In this document: in pieces, positions 41,091-50,800 of the stretch
Position numbering within the stretch: the stretch's first letter is position 1
Layout of the letters: each line of letters begins with the position of its first letter
Assembly (NCBI RefSeq): GCF_900067135.1
Contig: NZ_FJUR01000001.1
Span: forward strand, 809,501 to 873,500
From: Rhizobium sp. 9140
GTDB taxonomy: Bacteria; Pseudomonadota; Alphaproteobacteria; Rhizobiales; Rhizobiaceae
Length of the DNA stretch: 64,000 nt
Reading direction: 5' to 3'
Translations under genes and position numbers: made by a program
The notes under the pieces: generated by a model
Seen by the model: only the letters and a program-made list of their open reading frames with translations
Told to the model about the DNA's origin: nothing
Database searches by the model: none

Positions 41091-41555
41091 ATGCCGGACG
41101 TTCTCGGTCCCGTTCTCGCCGTCATCCGTCTTGCGCATGGAGAAGGCCTGGCGCTGCCGGCCTATGAGAGCCGCGGTGCGGCCGGCATGGACCTGCGGGC
41201 GGCCGTGCCCGCGGACGAGCCGCTGGTGCTGGCGCCGCGGACCCGCGCGCTGGTGCCGAGCGGCTTCGTCTTCGAGATCCCGCAAGGGTTCGAGGGGCAG
41301 GTGCGGCCGCGCTCGGGCCTTGCCTTCAAGAACGGCATCACCTGCCTCAACACGCCGGGGACGATCGACAGCGACTATCGCGGCGAGGTGAAGGTGCTGA
41401 TGATCAACCACGGTTCGGAGCCCTTCACCATCACCCGCGACATGCGCATCGCCCAGATGATCATTGCGCCGGTGACGCAGGCGCGCGTGGTGGAGGCCAC
41501 GGAATTTTCGCAAACGGCGCGGGGCGCCGGCGGCTTCGGTTCGACCGGCGTCTGA
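41091..41555 (+). CDS. dut: Deoxyuridine triphosphatase
   Basis: A 154-residue trimeric dUTPase that removes dUTP and supplies dUMP for thymidylate synthesis. Five family motifs are present: [39 protein letters not shown] and the flexible C-terminal tail [11 protein letters not shown]. Length is normal. In relatives it usually follows coaBC; here it stands alone after divergent prfC. Confidence 0.96.
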   Translation: MPDVLGPVLAVIRLAHGEGLALPAYESRGAAGMDLRAAVPADEPLVLAPRTRALVPSGFVFEIPQGFEGQVRPRSGLAFKNGITCLNTPGTIDSDYRGEVKVLMINHGSEPFTITRDMRIAQMIIAPVTQARVVEATEFSQTARGAGGFGSTGV

Positions 41556-41623
41556 CGTCAGGACGAGGCGTAGTTTTGGTAAGTCATCACAAAATTGTGC
41601 ACTGCATCATCAGCAGGATCTGC

Positions 41624-41657
41624 TTGACTCGAAAACATACACTCGTGTTTGTATAGC
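41624..41657 (+). promoter_or_regulatory. Promoter-operator region of the acrAB efflux operon
   Basis: TTGACT (41624-41629) is a good -35; TATAGC at 41652 or TTGTAT at 41649 may be the -10, although both spacings are long. ACATACAC-TC-GTGTTTGT (41635-41652), an inverted repeat with one mismatch, covers the spacer. It resembles the AcrR operator of enteric bacteria in shape and place, so the downstream TetR-type protein may bind it. Confidence 0.5.
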
Positions 41658-41765
41658 GCACGACCTGCCCTGAATCCGTCTTCGGGCAACTGTCTGATTT
41701 TCGTTTCCTCCGGCCGACGCCATGAGATCTCATGCGCGCGCCGGTCTTTTTCGTGGGACCTATCT

Positions 41766-43067
41766 ATGCGGACCAATCGTCTGACGCTCGCCGCTGTCGT
41801 CATCAGTGCGGCTTTTCTGAGTGCCTGCCAGCAGGAGGAGAGCCAGGCGCAAGGTCAGCCGGCACCCCCGCCGTCCGAAGTCGCCATCGTCACGACGAAG
41901 ACCGAGGAACTGCCGATCACCAACGAGCTTCCGGGCCGAATCGCTGCGACCCGCACGGCGGAAGTTCGCCCGCGCGTCTCCGGCATTGTGGTCGCGCGCG
42001 TGTTCGAGCAGGGCACCACGGTGCAGCAGGGCGACGTGCTCTACCGCATCGATCCCGCGCCGTTCCAGGTGCAGGTGGATAGCGCCGAGGCGACGCTCGC
42101 CCGGGCAAAGGCGGTGCAGAACCAGGCGCGGATCACGGCCGAGCGGCAGGAGCAGCTGCGCCGCTCGAATGTCGCGACCCAGCAGAATTTCGACGATGCC
42201 GTCGCCCAGCTGGCAGCGGCCGATGCCGATGTGGCGATTGCCGAGGCCGGCGTCGCTTCCGCGCGCCTGAACCTGCAATATACCAACGTCACCGCGCCGA
42301 TCACCGGCCGCATCGGCCGCGCGCTCATCACCGAAGGCGCGCTGGTCAGCCAGAACGGCACCGAGAACCTCGCGACCATCCAGCAGCTCGACCCTGTCTA
42401 TGCCGACTTCACCCAGACGGCGACCGATGTCATCCGCCTGCGCAAGGCGCTGCAGGACGGCCAGCTGATGACGGATGCCAACGAGGCGGCCGCCCAGCTG
42501 GTGCTGGACGACGGGACGCCCTATCCGGAAAAGGGCCGTCTGCTCTTCTCGGAAGCGGCCGTCGACGAGACCACCGGCCAGATCACGCTGCGCGGCGAGT
42601 TCGCCAATCCGAACGGCGATCTCCTGCCCGGCATGTATGTGCGCGGCCTGATCCAGCAGGGCATCGAGCGCAATGCCATCGCCGTGCCGCAGCAGGCGAT
42701 CCAGCGCGATACCGCCGGCAAGGCGCTGGTCTATGTCGTCAATGGCGAGAGCAAGGTCGAGATCCGCCCGGTCACGACGAGCCGCGTCGTCGGCGATCGC
42801 TGGGTGATCTCGAGCGGCCTGAAGGCGGATGAGAAGGTCATCGTCGAGGGCTTCCAGAAGGTCGGCCCCGGCGCGCCGGTGAAGGCCGTCGACTGGAACC
42901 CCGAGCCGCCGAAGCCCGAAGGCGAAGCGGCACCGGCCGCGACGAAGCCGGAAGGCGAGCCTGCCGGCAACACTGCGGCGGGCGCTCCGTCTGCGGCCGC
43001 CGACAAGCCTGCCGCGCCCGAAGGCGGCGCCAAGCCTGCGCAAGCGGCACCTGCACAAGCGAATTAA
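41766..43067 (+). CDS. acrA: AcrA-like adaptor lipoprotein of an RND efflux pump
   Basis: A 433-residue periplasmic membrane fusion protein. The signal peptide ends in lipobox LSAC (Cys at about 19). The lipoyl domain (PRVSGIVVARVFEQGTTVQQ, ITGRIGRALITEGALVSQNG), a coiled-coil hairpin at about 100-165 and beta-barrel and membrane-proximal domains follow, as in AcrA/MexA. The last 60 residues are a Pro/Ala/Glu-rich low-complexity tail. Start ATG at 41766 gives the signal peptide; the frame runs back to 41649 without one. The acrB ATG follows after 9 bases. Confidence 0.92.
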   Translation: MRTNRLTLAAVVISAAFLSACQQEESQAQGQPAPPPSEVAIVTTKTEELPITNELPGRIAATRTAEVRPRVSGIVVARVFEQGTTVQQGDVLYRIDPAPFQVQVDSAEATLARAKAVQNQARITAERQEQLRRSNVATQQNFDDAVAQLAAADADVAIAEAGVASARLNLQYTNVTAPITGRIGRALITEGALVSQNGTENLATIQQLDPVYADFTQTATDVIRLRKALQDGQLMTDANEAAAQLVLDDGTPYPEKGRLLFSEAAVDETTGQITLRGEFANPNGDLLPGMYVRGLIQQGIERNAIAVPQQAIQRDTAGKALVYVVNGESKVEIRPVTTSRVVGDRWVISSGLKADEKVIVEGFQKVGPGAPVKAVDWNPEPPKPEGEAAPAATKPEGEPAGNTAAGAPSAAADKPAAPEGGAKPAQAAPAQAN

Positions 43068-43076
43068 GGACGGTCC

Positions 43077-46000
43077 ATGCCCAGTTTCTTTATCGACCGG
43101 CCCATTTTCGCCTGGGTCGTCGCCCTCTTCATCATGATTGCCGGGATCATCGCGATCCCCTTCCTGCCGATCGCGCAGTATCCGAGCGTCGCGCCGCCGC
43201 AGATCAGCATCTCCGCCAATTATCCCGGTGCGTCTTCCACCGAGACGTATCAGGGCGTGACGCAGCTGATCGAGAACGAGCTGAACGGCATCGACGGTCT
43301 CCAGTATTTCGAGTCCACGTCGAACGCCGCCGGCTCCGTCTCCATCAACGTCACCTTCGCACCGGGCACCGATCCGGGCGATGCGGCCGTGGACGTGCAG
43401 AACCGCGTTCGCCGCGTCGAGCCGCGCCTGCCGGATGCGGTTACGCAGCAGGGTATCCAGGTCGATGAAGCCGGCTCCGGCTTCCTCCTGATCATCTCGC
43501 TCACCTCCACCGACGGTTCGATGGACGCCATCGGTCTCGGCGACTATCTCAGCCGCAACGTGCTGAACGAAGTCCAGCGCATCGAGGGCGTCGGCCAGGC
43601 GCAGCTGTTCTCCTCCGAGCGCTCCATGCGTGTGTGGATCGACCCCGACAAGATGGTCGGCCTGAACCTGACGGCTGGCGACGTGACCAGCGCCATCCAG
43701 GCGCAGAACGCCCAGATCGCTGCCGGCTCCATCGGCGCCCAGCCGAACCCCATCACCCAGCAGGTCTCGGCCCCGGTTCTCGTCAAGGGCCAGCTGTCCT
43801 CGCCGGAAGAGTTCGGTGCGATCGTTCTGCGCGCCAATCCCGACGGTTCGGCCGTGCGCCTGCGCGACGTCGCCCGCATCGAGGTCGGTGGCCAGAGCTA
43901 TGACACCTCGACCCGCCTCAACGGTAAGCCTTCGGCCGCCATCGCCGTGCAGCTGACCCCGACCGGCAACGCGCTCAACACCGCGACGCTGATCGAGGAA
44001 CGGATGGAGGAGCTGAAAGGCTATTTCCCGACAGGCGTCGAATATTCCATTCCCTACAACACCGCGCCTTTCGTCGAGGTCTCGATCGAAAAGGTGCTGC
44101 ACACGCTGCTCGAAGCCATCGCGCTGGTCTTCCTCGTGATGTTCCTGTTCCTCCAGAACATCCGCTACACGCTGATCCCGACCATCGTCGTTCCCGTCGC
44201 CCTTCTCGGCACCTGCGCCATCATCTATGCGGCAGGGTTCTCCATCAACGTGCTGACCATGTTCGCCATGGTGCTGGCCATCGGCATTCTCGTCGACGAC
44301 GCCATCATCGTGGTCGAGAACGTCGAGCGCATCATGACGGAAGAGGGGCTGACGCCGAAGGAGGCGACGCGCAAGGCGATGGGCCAGATCACCGGCGCCG
44401 TCATCGGCATCACGCTGGTTCTCTCCGCCGTGTTCATTCCCATGGCCTTCTTCCCAGGCTCGGTCGGCGTCATCTACCAGCAGTTCTCGCTGACCATGGT
44501 GACCTCGATCCTGTTCTCCGCCTTCCTGGCCCTGTCGCTGACCCCCGCGCTTGCCGGCAGCTTCCTCAAACAGATCCCGAAGGGCCAGCACCAGCAGAAG
44601 CGCGGCTTCTTCGGCATGTTCAACCGTGGCTTCGACAAGACCTCGCACGGCTATAGCGGCTGGGTCGCCTGGATGATCAAGCGGTCGGGCCGCTTCATGC
44701 TCGTCTATCTCGTGATCGTCGCGGCCATGGGCTACCTGTTCATGCGCCTCCCCTCGGCCTTCCTGCCGAACGAAGACCAGGGCTACATCATCGTCTCCAT
44801 GCAGCTTCCCTCGGAAGCCACCGCCAACCGGACGACCGAGGTCATCCAGCAGGTGGAAGGCTTCTTCGGCAAGGAAGGCGCGGTGGACCGCATCATCGCC
44901 GTCAACGGCTTCTCCTTCTCGGGCTCCGGCCAGAACGCCGCGCTCGCCTTCATCACGCTCAAGGATTGGGCGGATCGCGGTGCCGACGATGCGGCGTCCT
45001 CGATCGCCATGCGGGCCTCCATCGCCTTCAGCCAGATCCGCGACGCGATCGCCTTCGCGCTGTCGCCGCCGCCGATCCAGGGGCTTGGCACCAGCAACGG
45101 ATTCGAGTTCCGCCTTCAGGACCGTGCGGGCCAGGGCGATACGGCGCTGGCCGCCGCCCGGGACCAGCTGCTCGGCCTTGCCGCGCAGAGCCCGATCCTT
45201 GCCGGCGTCCGCGTGGACGGCCTGCCGGATGTCGCCCAGCTCAACCTGATCGTGGACCGCGAGAAGGCCAACACCTTCGGTGTCGCCTTTGCCGATATCA
45301 ACGCGACCATCTCGACCAATCTCGGCTCCACCTATGTCAACGACTTCCCGAATTCGGGCCGTCTGCAACGCGTGACCGTGCAGGCCGACGTGACCAAGCG
45401 CACCAAGCCCTCCGACCTGCTGACGCTGAACGTGCGCAACACGAATGGCGGCATGGTGCCTCTCTCGGCCTTCTCGTCCATCGAGTGGCAGATGGGGCCG
45501 GCGCAGACCGTCGGTTACAACGGCTATCCCTCCATCCGCATTTCGGGCCAGGCGACGCCGGGCCATTCCTCGGGCGAGGCGATCGCGGAGATGGAACGGC
45601 TGATGGGCGAACTGCCCTCGGGTTTTGCCTATGAGTGGTCCGGCCAGTCGCGCGAGGAAATCCAGTCGGGATCGCAGGCACCGCTTCTCATCGGGCTCTC
45701 CTGCCTGCTGATCTTCCTCTGCCTGGCTGCGCTCTACGAAAGCTGGTCGATCCCGATCTCGGTCATGCTGGTGGTTCCCTTGGGGATCATCGGCGCGGTC
45801 ATTGCCATCACGTTGCGCGACCTCTCCAACGACGTCTACTTCAAGGTGGGTCTGATCACGATCATGGGCCTGTCGGCCAAGAACGCGATCCTGATCATCG
45901 AGTTCGCCAAGGAGCAGATGGAGGCCGGCAAGTCGCTGATGGATGCGACGATCGAGGCGGCGCACCTGCGTTTCCGCCCGATCCTTATGACCTCGCTCGC

Positions 46001-46253
46001 CTTCACGCTCGGCGTCGTGCCGCTCGCCATTGCCAGTGGTGCTTCGGCCGCCAGCCAGAACGCGATCGGCACCGGGGTTCTCGGCGGCATGATCTCTGCG
46101 ACCATCCTCGCAGTCTTCTTCGTGCCGGTCTTCTTCGTCTTCGTCATGAAGATCTTTCAGCGCGGCAAGAAGAACGAGCAGACGACACCGGCTTCCGGCC
46201 ATGGTTCTGGCCGCGATGCCGGCCACACCGCCGGCACCACACCGGCCGAGTGA
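43077..46253 (+). CDS. acrB: AcrB-like RND multidrug efflux transporter
   Basis: A 1058-residue inner-membrane proton-drug antiporter of the HAE1 family. The N-terminus PSFFIDRPIFAWVVALFIMI is typical; the proton relay Asp pair is in LAIGILVDDAIIVVENVER near residues 407-408; the HAE1 hallmark FLPNEDQGYI and the second membrane domain (SAKNAILIIEFAKEQME) are intact. Twelve membrane segments and two large periplasmic loops are expected. The gene is cotranscribed with acrA and ends 55 bases before acrR. No outer-membrane channel gene is linked, so a distant TolC homologue must serve. Confidence 0.95.
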   Translation: MPSFFIDRPIFAWVVALFIMIAGIIAIPFLPIAQYPSVAPPQISISANYPGASSTETYQGVTQLIENELNGIDGLQYFESTSNAAGSVSINVTFAPGTDPGDAAVDVQNRVRRVEPRLPDAVTQQGIQVDEAGSGFLLIISLTSTDGSMDAIGLGDYLSRNVLNEVQRIEGVGQAQLFSSERSMRVWIDPDKMVGLNLTAGDVTSAIQAQNAQIAAGSIGAQPNPITQQVSAPVLVKGQLSSPEEFGAIVLRANPDGSAVRLRDVARIEVGGQSYDTSTRLNGKPSAAIAVQLTPTGNALNTATLIEERMEELKGYFPTGVEYSIPYNTAPFVEVSIEKVLHTLLEAIALVFLVMFLFLQNIRYTLIPTIVVPVALLGTCAIIYAAGFSINVLTMFAMVLAIGILVDDAIIVVENVERIMTEEGLTPKEATRKAMGQITGAVIGITLVLSAVFIPMAFFPGSVGVIYQQFSLTMVTSILFSAFLALSLTPALAGSFLKQIPKGQHQQKRGFFGMFNRGFDKTSHGYSGWVAWMIKRSGRFMLVYLVIVAAMGYLFMRLPSAFLPNEDQGYIIVSMQLPSEATANRTTEVIQQVEGFFGKEGAVDRIIAVNGFSFSGSGQNAALAFITLKDWADRGADDAASSIAMRASIAFSQIRDAIAFALSPPPIQGLGTSNGFEFRLQDRAGQGDTALAAARDQLLGLAAQSPILAGVRVDGLPDVAQLNLIVDREKANTFGVAFADINATISTNLGSTYVNDFPNSGRLQRVTVQADVTKRTKPSDLLTLNVRNTNGGMVPLSAFSSIEWQMGPAQTVGYNGYPSIRISGQATPGHSSGEAIAEMERLMGELPSGFAYEWSGQSREEIQSGSQAPLLIGLSCLLIFLCLAALYESWSIPISVMLVVPLGIIGAVIAITLRDLSNDVYFKVGLITIMGLSAKNAILIIEFAKEQMEAGKSLMDATIEAAHLRFRPILMTSLAFTLGVVPLAIASGASAASQNAIGTGVLGGMISATILAVFFVPVFFVFVMKIFQRGKKNEQTTPASGHGSGRDAGHTAGTTPAE

Positions 46254-46262
46254 TCGCGGTTC

Positions 46263-46284
46263 CGGCCCGCCGTCAGGCGGGCCG
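46263..46284. terminator. GC-rich hairpin between acrB and acrR
   Basis: A perfect 9-bp stem CGGCCCGCC/GGCGGGCCG with a 4-base loop just after the acrB stop. There is no T-run, so it may only slow read-through or stabilise the upstream mRNA end. Confidence 0.4.
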
Positions 46285-46308
46285 CCCCTGTGGGAGGTTC
46301 ACGAGACC

Positions 46309-46935
46309 ATGCGGCGGACGAAGGCGAAAGCGGAGGAAACCCGCAACCGCATCCTGAATGCGGCGGAGCATGTGTTCTTCGAGAAGGGCGTCTCCAATGC
46401 GACGCTCGAGGATGTCGCATCCGTCGCAGGCGTGACCCGCGGTGCGATCTACTGGCACTTCCAGAACAAGGCCGATATCTTTCTGGAACTCTACAAGGCG
46501 GTGCCCCTGCCCGATGAGGAATTGCTGCGGGACGAAATCGAGACCGTCGGGATCGATATCCTCGCGCATATCGAAGCGGTCGCCGGCGACTGGCTGGATG
46601 TCATGGCCTGCGACGAGCAGCGCCAGCGCATTCTCACCATCCTCCTGCGCTGCGACTACACGAGCGACCTCGCCCCGGTGCTGGGACGCCAGCAGGAAAT
46701 CGACGACGAGCACACCCGGTTTCTCGAGGACGCCTTCGGCAGAGCCGCATCGCGTGGCGCCCTCAGCGGCGCCTGGACGCCATCGAGCGCGGCACGGGCG
46801 CTGCGCTGGATGATCAAGGGCCTGTGCAGCGAATGGCTTCTCTTCGGTCGCCGCTTCGACCTTGCCCATGAAGGCCGTCAGGGCCTCTCCCGCCTTTTTG
46901 GCTGCTTTCGGCAGCACGATGCGCAGGCGACCTGA
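46309..46935 (+). CDS. acrR: AcrR-like TetR-family repressor
   Basis: A 208-residue TetR regulator. The N-terminal helix-turn-helix spans about residues 10-55 (TRNRILNAAEHVFFEKGVSN, VAGVTRGAIYWHFQNKADIF), with the AIYWHF form common to AcrR/TtgR. The C-terminal ligand domain is also AcrR-like (LLRDEIETVGIDILAHIEAV). Start at 46309 has GGGAGG upstream. Unlike acrR of E. coli it is not divergent from the pump but lies downstream on the same strand, so it may be cotranscribed with it. Its probable target is the palindrome before acrA. Confidence 0.88.
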   Translation: MRRTKAKAEETRNRILNAAEHVFFEKGVSNATLEDVASVAGVTRGAIYWHFQNKADIFLELYKAVPLPDEELLRDEIETVGIDILAHIEAVAGDWLDVMACDEQRQRILTILLRCDYTSDLAPVLGRQQEIDDEHTRFLEDAFGRAASRGALSGAWTPSSAARALRWMIKGLCSEWLLFGRRFDLAHEGRQGLSRLFGCFRQHDAQAT

Positions 46936-46961
46936 GACATTTCAGGAAACGCGCGCCGGGG

Positions 46962-47291
46962 TTATGCGGAGTGCTTGATGTAGATCTCGGGATCGAAGTC
47001 GACCCGCGTCGCCTTGCCGTCAGACGTCTTCAAGACAAGCTCGACACCGCCACCGATGGAATGCATGTAGCGGACCACCGAGGAAACGAGGACGTCGTCA
47101 GCGTTCTCGATCTTCGAGACGGTGTTTTGCGTCATGGCGGCGCGCGTGGCAACGTCCTGCTGTGTCGCGTTCATTGCCTTTCGCACCTCAGACAGAGCCT
47201 GTCCCAGGCGCCGCGCGCCGCGTTTTTCGTCGAGGCGCGAACGAACGTCTTGCGGCAGTTCGGCGCGGAGCGTCTTCCAGTCATTGCTCAT
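46962..47291 (-). CDS. HigA-like antitoxin, XRE-family
   Basis: A 109-residue DNA-binding antitoxin. The helix-turn-helix lies at about residues 40-85 (ATQQDVATRAAMTQNTVSKI). The basic N-terminal part and C-terminal VDFDPEIYIKHS probably bind the toxin. The ATG at 47291 has GGAG at better spacing than the ATG at 47294. It overlaps the toxin gene end by 11 bases, toxin first, as in higBA systems. Close in sequence class to antitoxins paired with RelE/Gp49 toxins. Confidence 0.82.
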   Translation of the reverse strand: MSNDWKTLRAELPQDVRSRLDEKRGARRLGQALSEVRKAMNATQQDVATRAAMTQNTVSKIENADDVLVSSVVRYMHSIGGGVELVLKTSDGKATRVDFDPEIYIKHSA

Positions 47292-47640
47292 CATTTTTCT
47301 CCTTCAGCCATGAGTCGAAACGGGGGTCAGCCTTGCTGATGAGCTGTTTGTAGAAGAGCTTCTGGTTCCTGCCTTGCTTCTCCCCGCCGCAAAGGACGAT
47401 GGCGGCCTGGCTGTGGTCGAAGGCAAAGGCGAAACGCCACACCTGTCTTGCGAATGTAACTCTGATCTCTTTCATATTGGCGTGTCTGGAACCCGAAAGC
47501 GTATCCACCTCAGGCCGACCCAGGAACGGGCCGTCGTCTTCGAGATAATCCAAAACCTCGCCAACACGCTCTTTCAAACCCATTTCCAACGCCTTCCATT
47601 CCGCAATGAAGTCGAGATGGAATTTTACATCGTACGGCAT
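47281..47640 (-). CDS. HigB/RelE-superfamily toxin (Gp49-like)
   Basis: A 119-residue toxin, probably a ribosome-dependent mRNA interferase. Recognisable stretches are LKERVGEVLDYLEDDGPFLG, ANMKEIRVTFARQVWRFAFA and NQKLFYKQLISKADPRFDSW, typical of the phage Gp49/HigB group. It is the first gene of the pair, on the minus strand, with AT-rich sequence upstream. Its GC content is below that of neighbours, in keeping with transfer. The activity is inferred from family only. Confidence 0.82.
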   Translation of the reverse strand: MPYDVKFHLDFIAEWKALEMGLKERVGEVLDYLEDDGPFLGRPEVDTLSGSRHANMKEIRVTFARQVWRFAFAFDHSQAAIVLCGGEKQGRNQKLFYKQLISKADPRFDSWLKEKNDEQ

Positions 47641-47652
47641 GGTCAGCCTCGA

Positions 47653-47690
47653 GAAATATATATTTAAAGATATAAATTCAAGCCTGCAAA
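47653..47690 (-). promoter_or_regulatory. AT-rich promoter/operator of the toxin-antitoxin pair
   Basis: An AT-rich stretch starting 13 bases before the toxin ATG holds ATTTA-AAGATA-TAAAT, a perfect short inverted repeat at 47662-47677, a likely site for the HigA-like protein. It stands out against the GC-rich surroundings. Confidence 0.45.
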
Positions 47691-47814
47691 AGCGTAAAAT
47701 CTCGATGGATTGTGCCAGCGGTCTCTTGCGGAGACCGGCTCAGCATTCTCAGTTCGTAGCGGCCTCGGGGTAGAGACTGCCTTGAACGTTTGCGTCAGGA
47801 CAAGCCCCGACGTC

Positions 47815-50800
47815 TCAGTGCGCTTCATCCCAGTTATGCGCGGCGCGGGCATCGACTTTCAGCGGCACGCGCATGTCAAGCGCGGGCATGGCGGCGTTTT
47901 CCATGACGGAGACGATGAGGGGGATGGCCTTGTCGATCTCGGTGTCCTCCACTTCGAAGATCAGTTCGTCATGGACCTGCAACAGCATGCGGCAGCGCTC
48001 GGAGAGTTTTGCCGCCTCCAGCGCCGGCTCCATCTGCACCATGGCGCGGCGGATGACGTCGGCGGCGGAGCCCTGGATCGGGGCGTTGATCGCCGCACGC
48101 TCGTTGAAGGCGCGCACGGAAGGGTTGGAGGAGCGGATGTCGGGGTAATGCGCCCGCCGGCCGAAGATGGTCTCGACGTAACCGTTCTCACGCGCAAAGG
48201 CCTTGGTCGCGTCCATATAGTCGCGAATGCCGGGGAAGCGCTCGAAATAGCGCTTGATGTAGTCGCCGGCCTCCGAGCGCTCGATGGAGAGCTGGTTGGC
48301 GAGGCCGAAGGCGGAGATGCCGTAGATGATGCCGAAATTGATGGCTTTCGCCCGCCGGCGGATCTCGCTCGGCATGCCTTCGACCGGTACGCCGAACATT
48401 TCGGACGCCGTCATCGCGTGAATGTCGATGCCGTCGGCGAATGCCTGCCGGAGCTGGGGGATATCGGCCACATGGGCGAGCACGCGAAGCTCGATCTGGC
48501 TGTAGTCGGCCGAAATCAGCTTGTGGCCCGGCGTCGCGATGAAGGCCGTGCGGATCTTGCGGCCTTCGGTGGTGCGGATCGGGATGTTCTGGAGGTTGGG
48601 TTCCGACGAGGACAGCCGGCCCGTGGTGGTGGCGGCCAGCGCATAGGACGTGTGGACGCGCCGGGTATCGGGATGCACGAAGCCGGGCAGGGCGTCGGTA
48701 TAGGTGGACTTCAGCTTGGTCAGCTGGCGCCAGTCGACGATGCGGCGGGGCAGGTCGTGGCCGGACAGTGCCAGGTCTTCGAGCACCTGCGCCGAGGTGG
48801 ACCATTGACCGGTCTTGGTCTTCGACGCGCCGGGCAGGCCCATCTTGCCGAACAGGATATCGCCCAGCTGCTTGGGCGAGCCGATATTGAAGCTTTCGCC
48901 GGCCAGCTCGTGAATTTCGGCCTCCAGCCGCGCCGCGCCCTGCGCGAGTTCTCCTGACAACCGCGACAGGATCTGCCGGTCGATGGAGATGCCGCGCTCT
49001 TCCATGCGCGCGAGAACGGGAACCAGCGGCCGCTCCAGCCGCTCATAGACGCGCATGAGCTTCTTGGCGGCAAGCCGGGGCTTGAGCACATGCCAGAGCC
49101 GCAGCGTCACGTCGGCATCCTCGGCGGCGTAAGCGGTGGCCCGGTCGATATCGACATAGTCGAACGTCACCATCGACTTGCCGCTGCCGGCTACATCCTT
49201 GAAGGGGATTGGCTGGTGGCCGAGCCAGCGCTCGGACAAGGTGTCCATGCCATGCGTGTTCGCGCCGGCATCCGACACGTAGGACATCAGCATCGTGTCG
49301 TCGAAGCGGGCGATCTCGACGCCATGACGCTTCATGACGAGATAGTCGTATTTCATGTTCTGGGCGACGACGAGGACGGCCGGGTCTTCCAGCAGGCTCT
49401 TCAGGAGATCGATCGCCTGTCCTTGCGGGATCTGGTTTTCCACGAGCCCGCCGCCCAAGAGATCGCCGACGCCGCTCTTGTGGAGCAGCGGCACGTAGGC
49501 GGCGCGGATGGAGGTGCCGGACGCATCGCGGCTGTTGTCGGCGATGGCGAGCGAGAAGCCGACGAGATCGGCGCGCATCGCATCGAGCGAATTGGTTTCC
49601 GTGTCGAAGGCGACGAGCCCGGCTTCGCGGGCCGCCGCGATCCAGCTTTGAAGCGTCGCGACATCGCGGATCGTGACATAGGTCGAGCGGTCGATAGGCG
49701 CTGTGGCAAAGGCCTCGGCCCGGGATTGGGCGAGCGCCTGCGGCGTCGCCCCGGTCTCCACGGGCAGCACAGGCGCCTGGCTGAGGACGCTGGCCGCTTC
49801 CTGCGCGGTTTCGGGCTTGCCTTGTGCAGCCTGTGCGGCGCTTCCGGCTGCGAGCGCGGCCTCGCCCTTGTCGAGATCCGGCCCATGCGCCTGCGCGCCG
49901 CCCTCGACCGGGACATGCGCCGCATCCACCGCATCGGCATTCGTATCGGTGGCGGCGGCCACGCGGCGGGTGAGCGAGGTGAATTCCATGGCTTTCAGGA
50001 AAGCCACGAGCTTCGGCCCGTCCTGCGGGTGCAGGTCCAGCGCGTCGAGCGGCATCTCCACCGGCACGTCGGTCTTCAGCGTCACGAGTTCGCGCGACAG
50101 GCGGGCGAGATCGGCATTGGCGACGATGTTCTCGCGGCGCTTGACTTGTCTGATCTCGCCGGCGCGGGCCAGCAGCGTATCGAGATCGCCGAACTCTTCC
50201 AGAAGCTGGGCGGCGGTCTTCGGGCCGATGCCCGGAATGCCCGGAACGTTGTCGGTCGAATCGCCGGTCAGCGCCTGAAGGTCGATCATCTTTGCAGGCG
50301 GCACGCCCCATTTCTCGATGACCTCGGGAATGCCGATCTGCTTGTCCTTCATGCTGTCATACATGGAGACGCAAGGGGTGAGCAGCTGCATCAGGTCCTT
50401 GTCGGACGACACGATGGTCACGTCGCCGCCGGCTTCTTCCGCCATGCGGGCATAGGTGGCGATCAGGTCGTCGGCCTCGAACCCTTCCATCTCGATGCAG
50501 GGCAGGTTGAAGGCGCGCGTGGCGTGGCGGATCAGGCCGAATTGCGGGATCAGGTCTTCCGGCGGGGCCGTACGGTTGGCCTTGTACTTGTCGTAGAGAT
50601 CGTTGCGGAAGGTCTTCGAGGAATAGTCGAAGATCACGGCGAAATGCGTCGGTGTGACGCCGACGGAGGTATCGCGCGCGTCCGTCAGAAGCTTCCACAG
50701 CATGTTGCAGAAGCCCGAGACCGCATTGACGGGCAGGCCGTCCGATTTGCGGTTCAGCGGGGGAATGGCGTGGAAGGCCCGGAAGATGAAGCCGGAGCCG

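Noticed and set aside
41760..46226. A 1488-codon open frame on the minus strand opposite acrA and acrB.
   Set aside because: Same reason: it is the shadow of two clear genes; composition rich in Asp, Arg, Gly and His without any motif.
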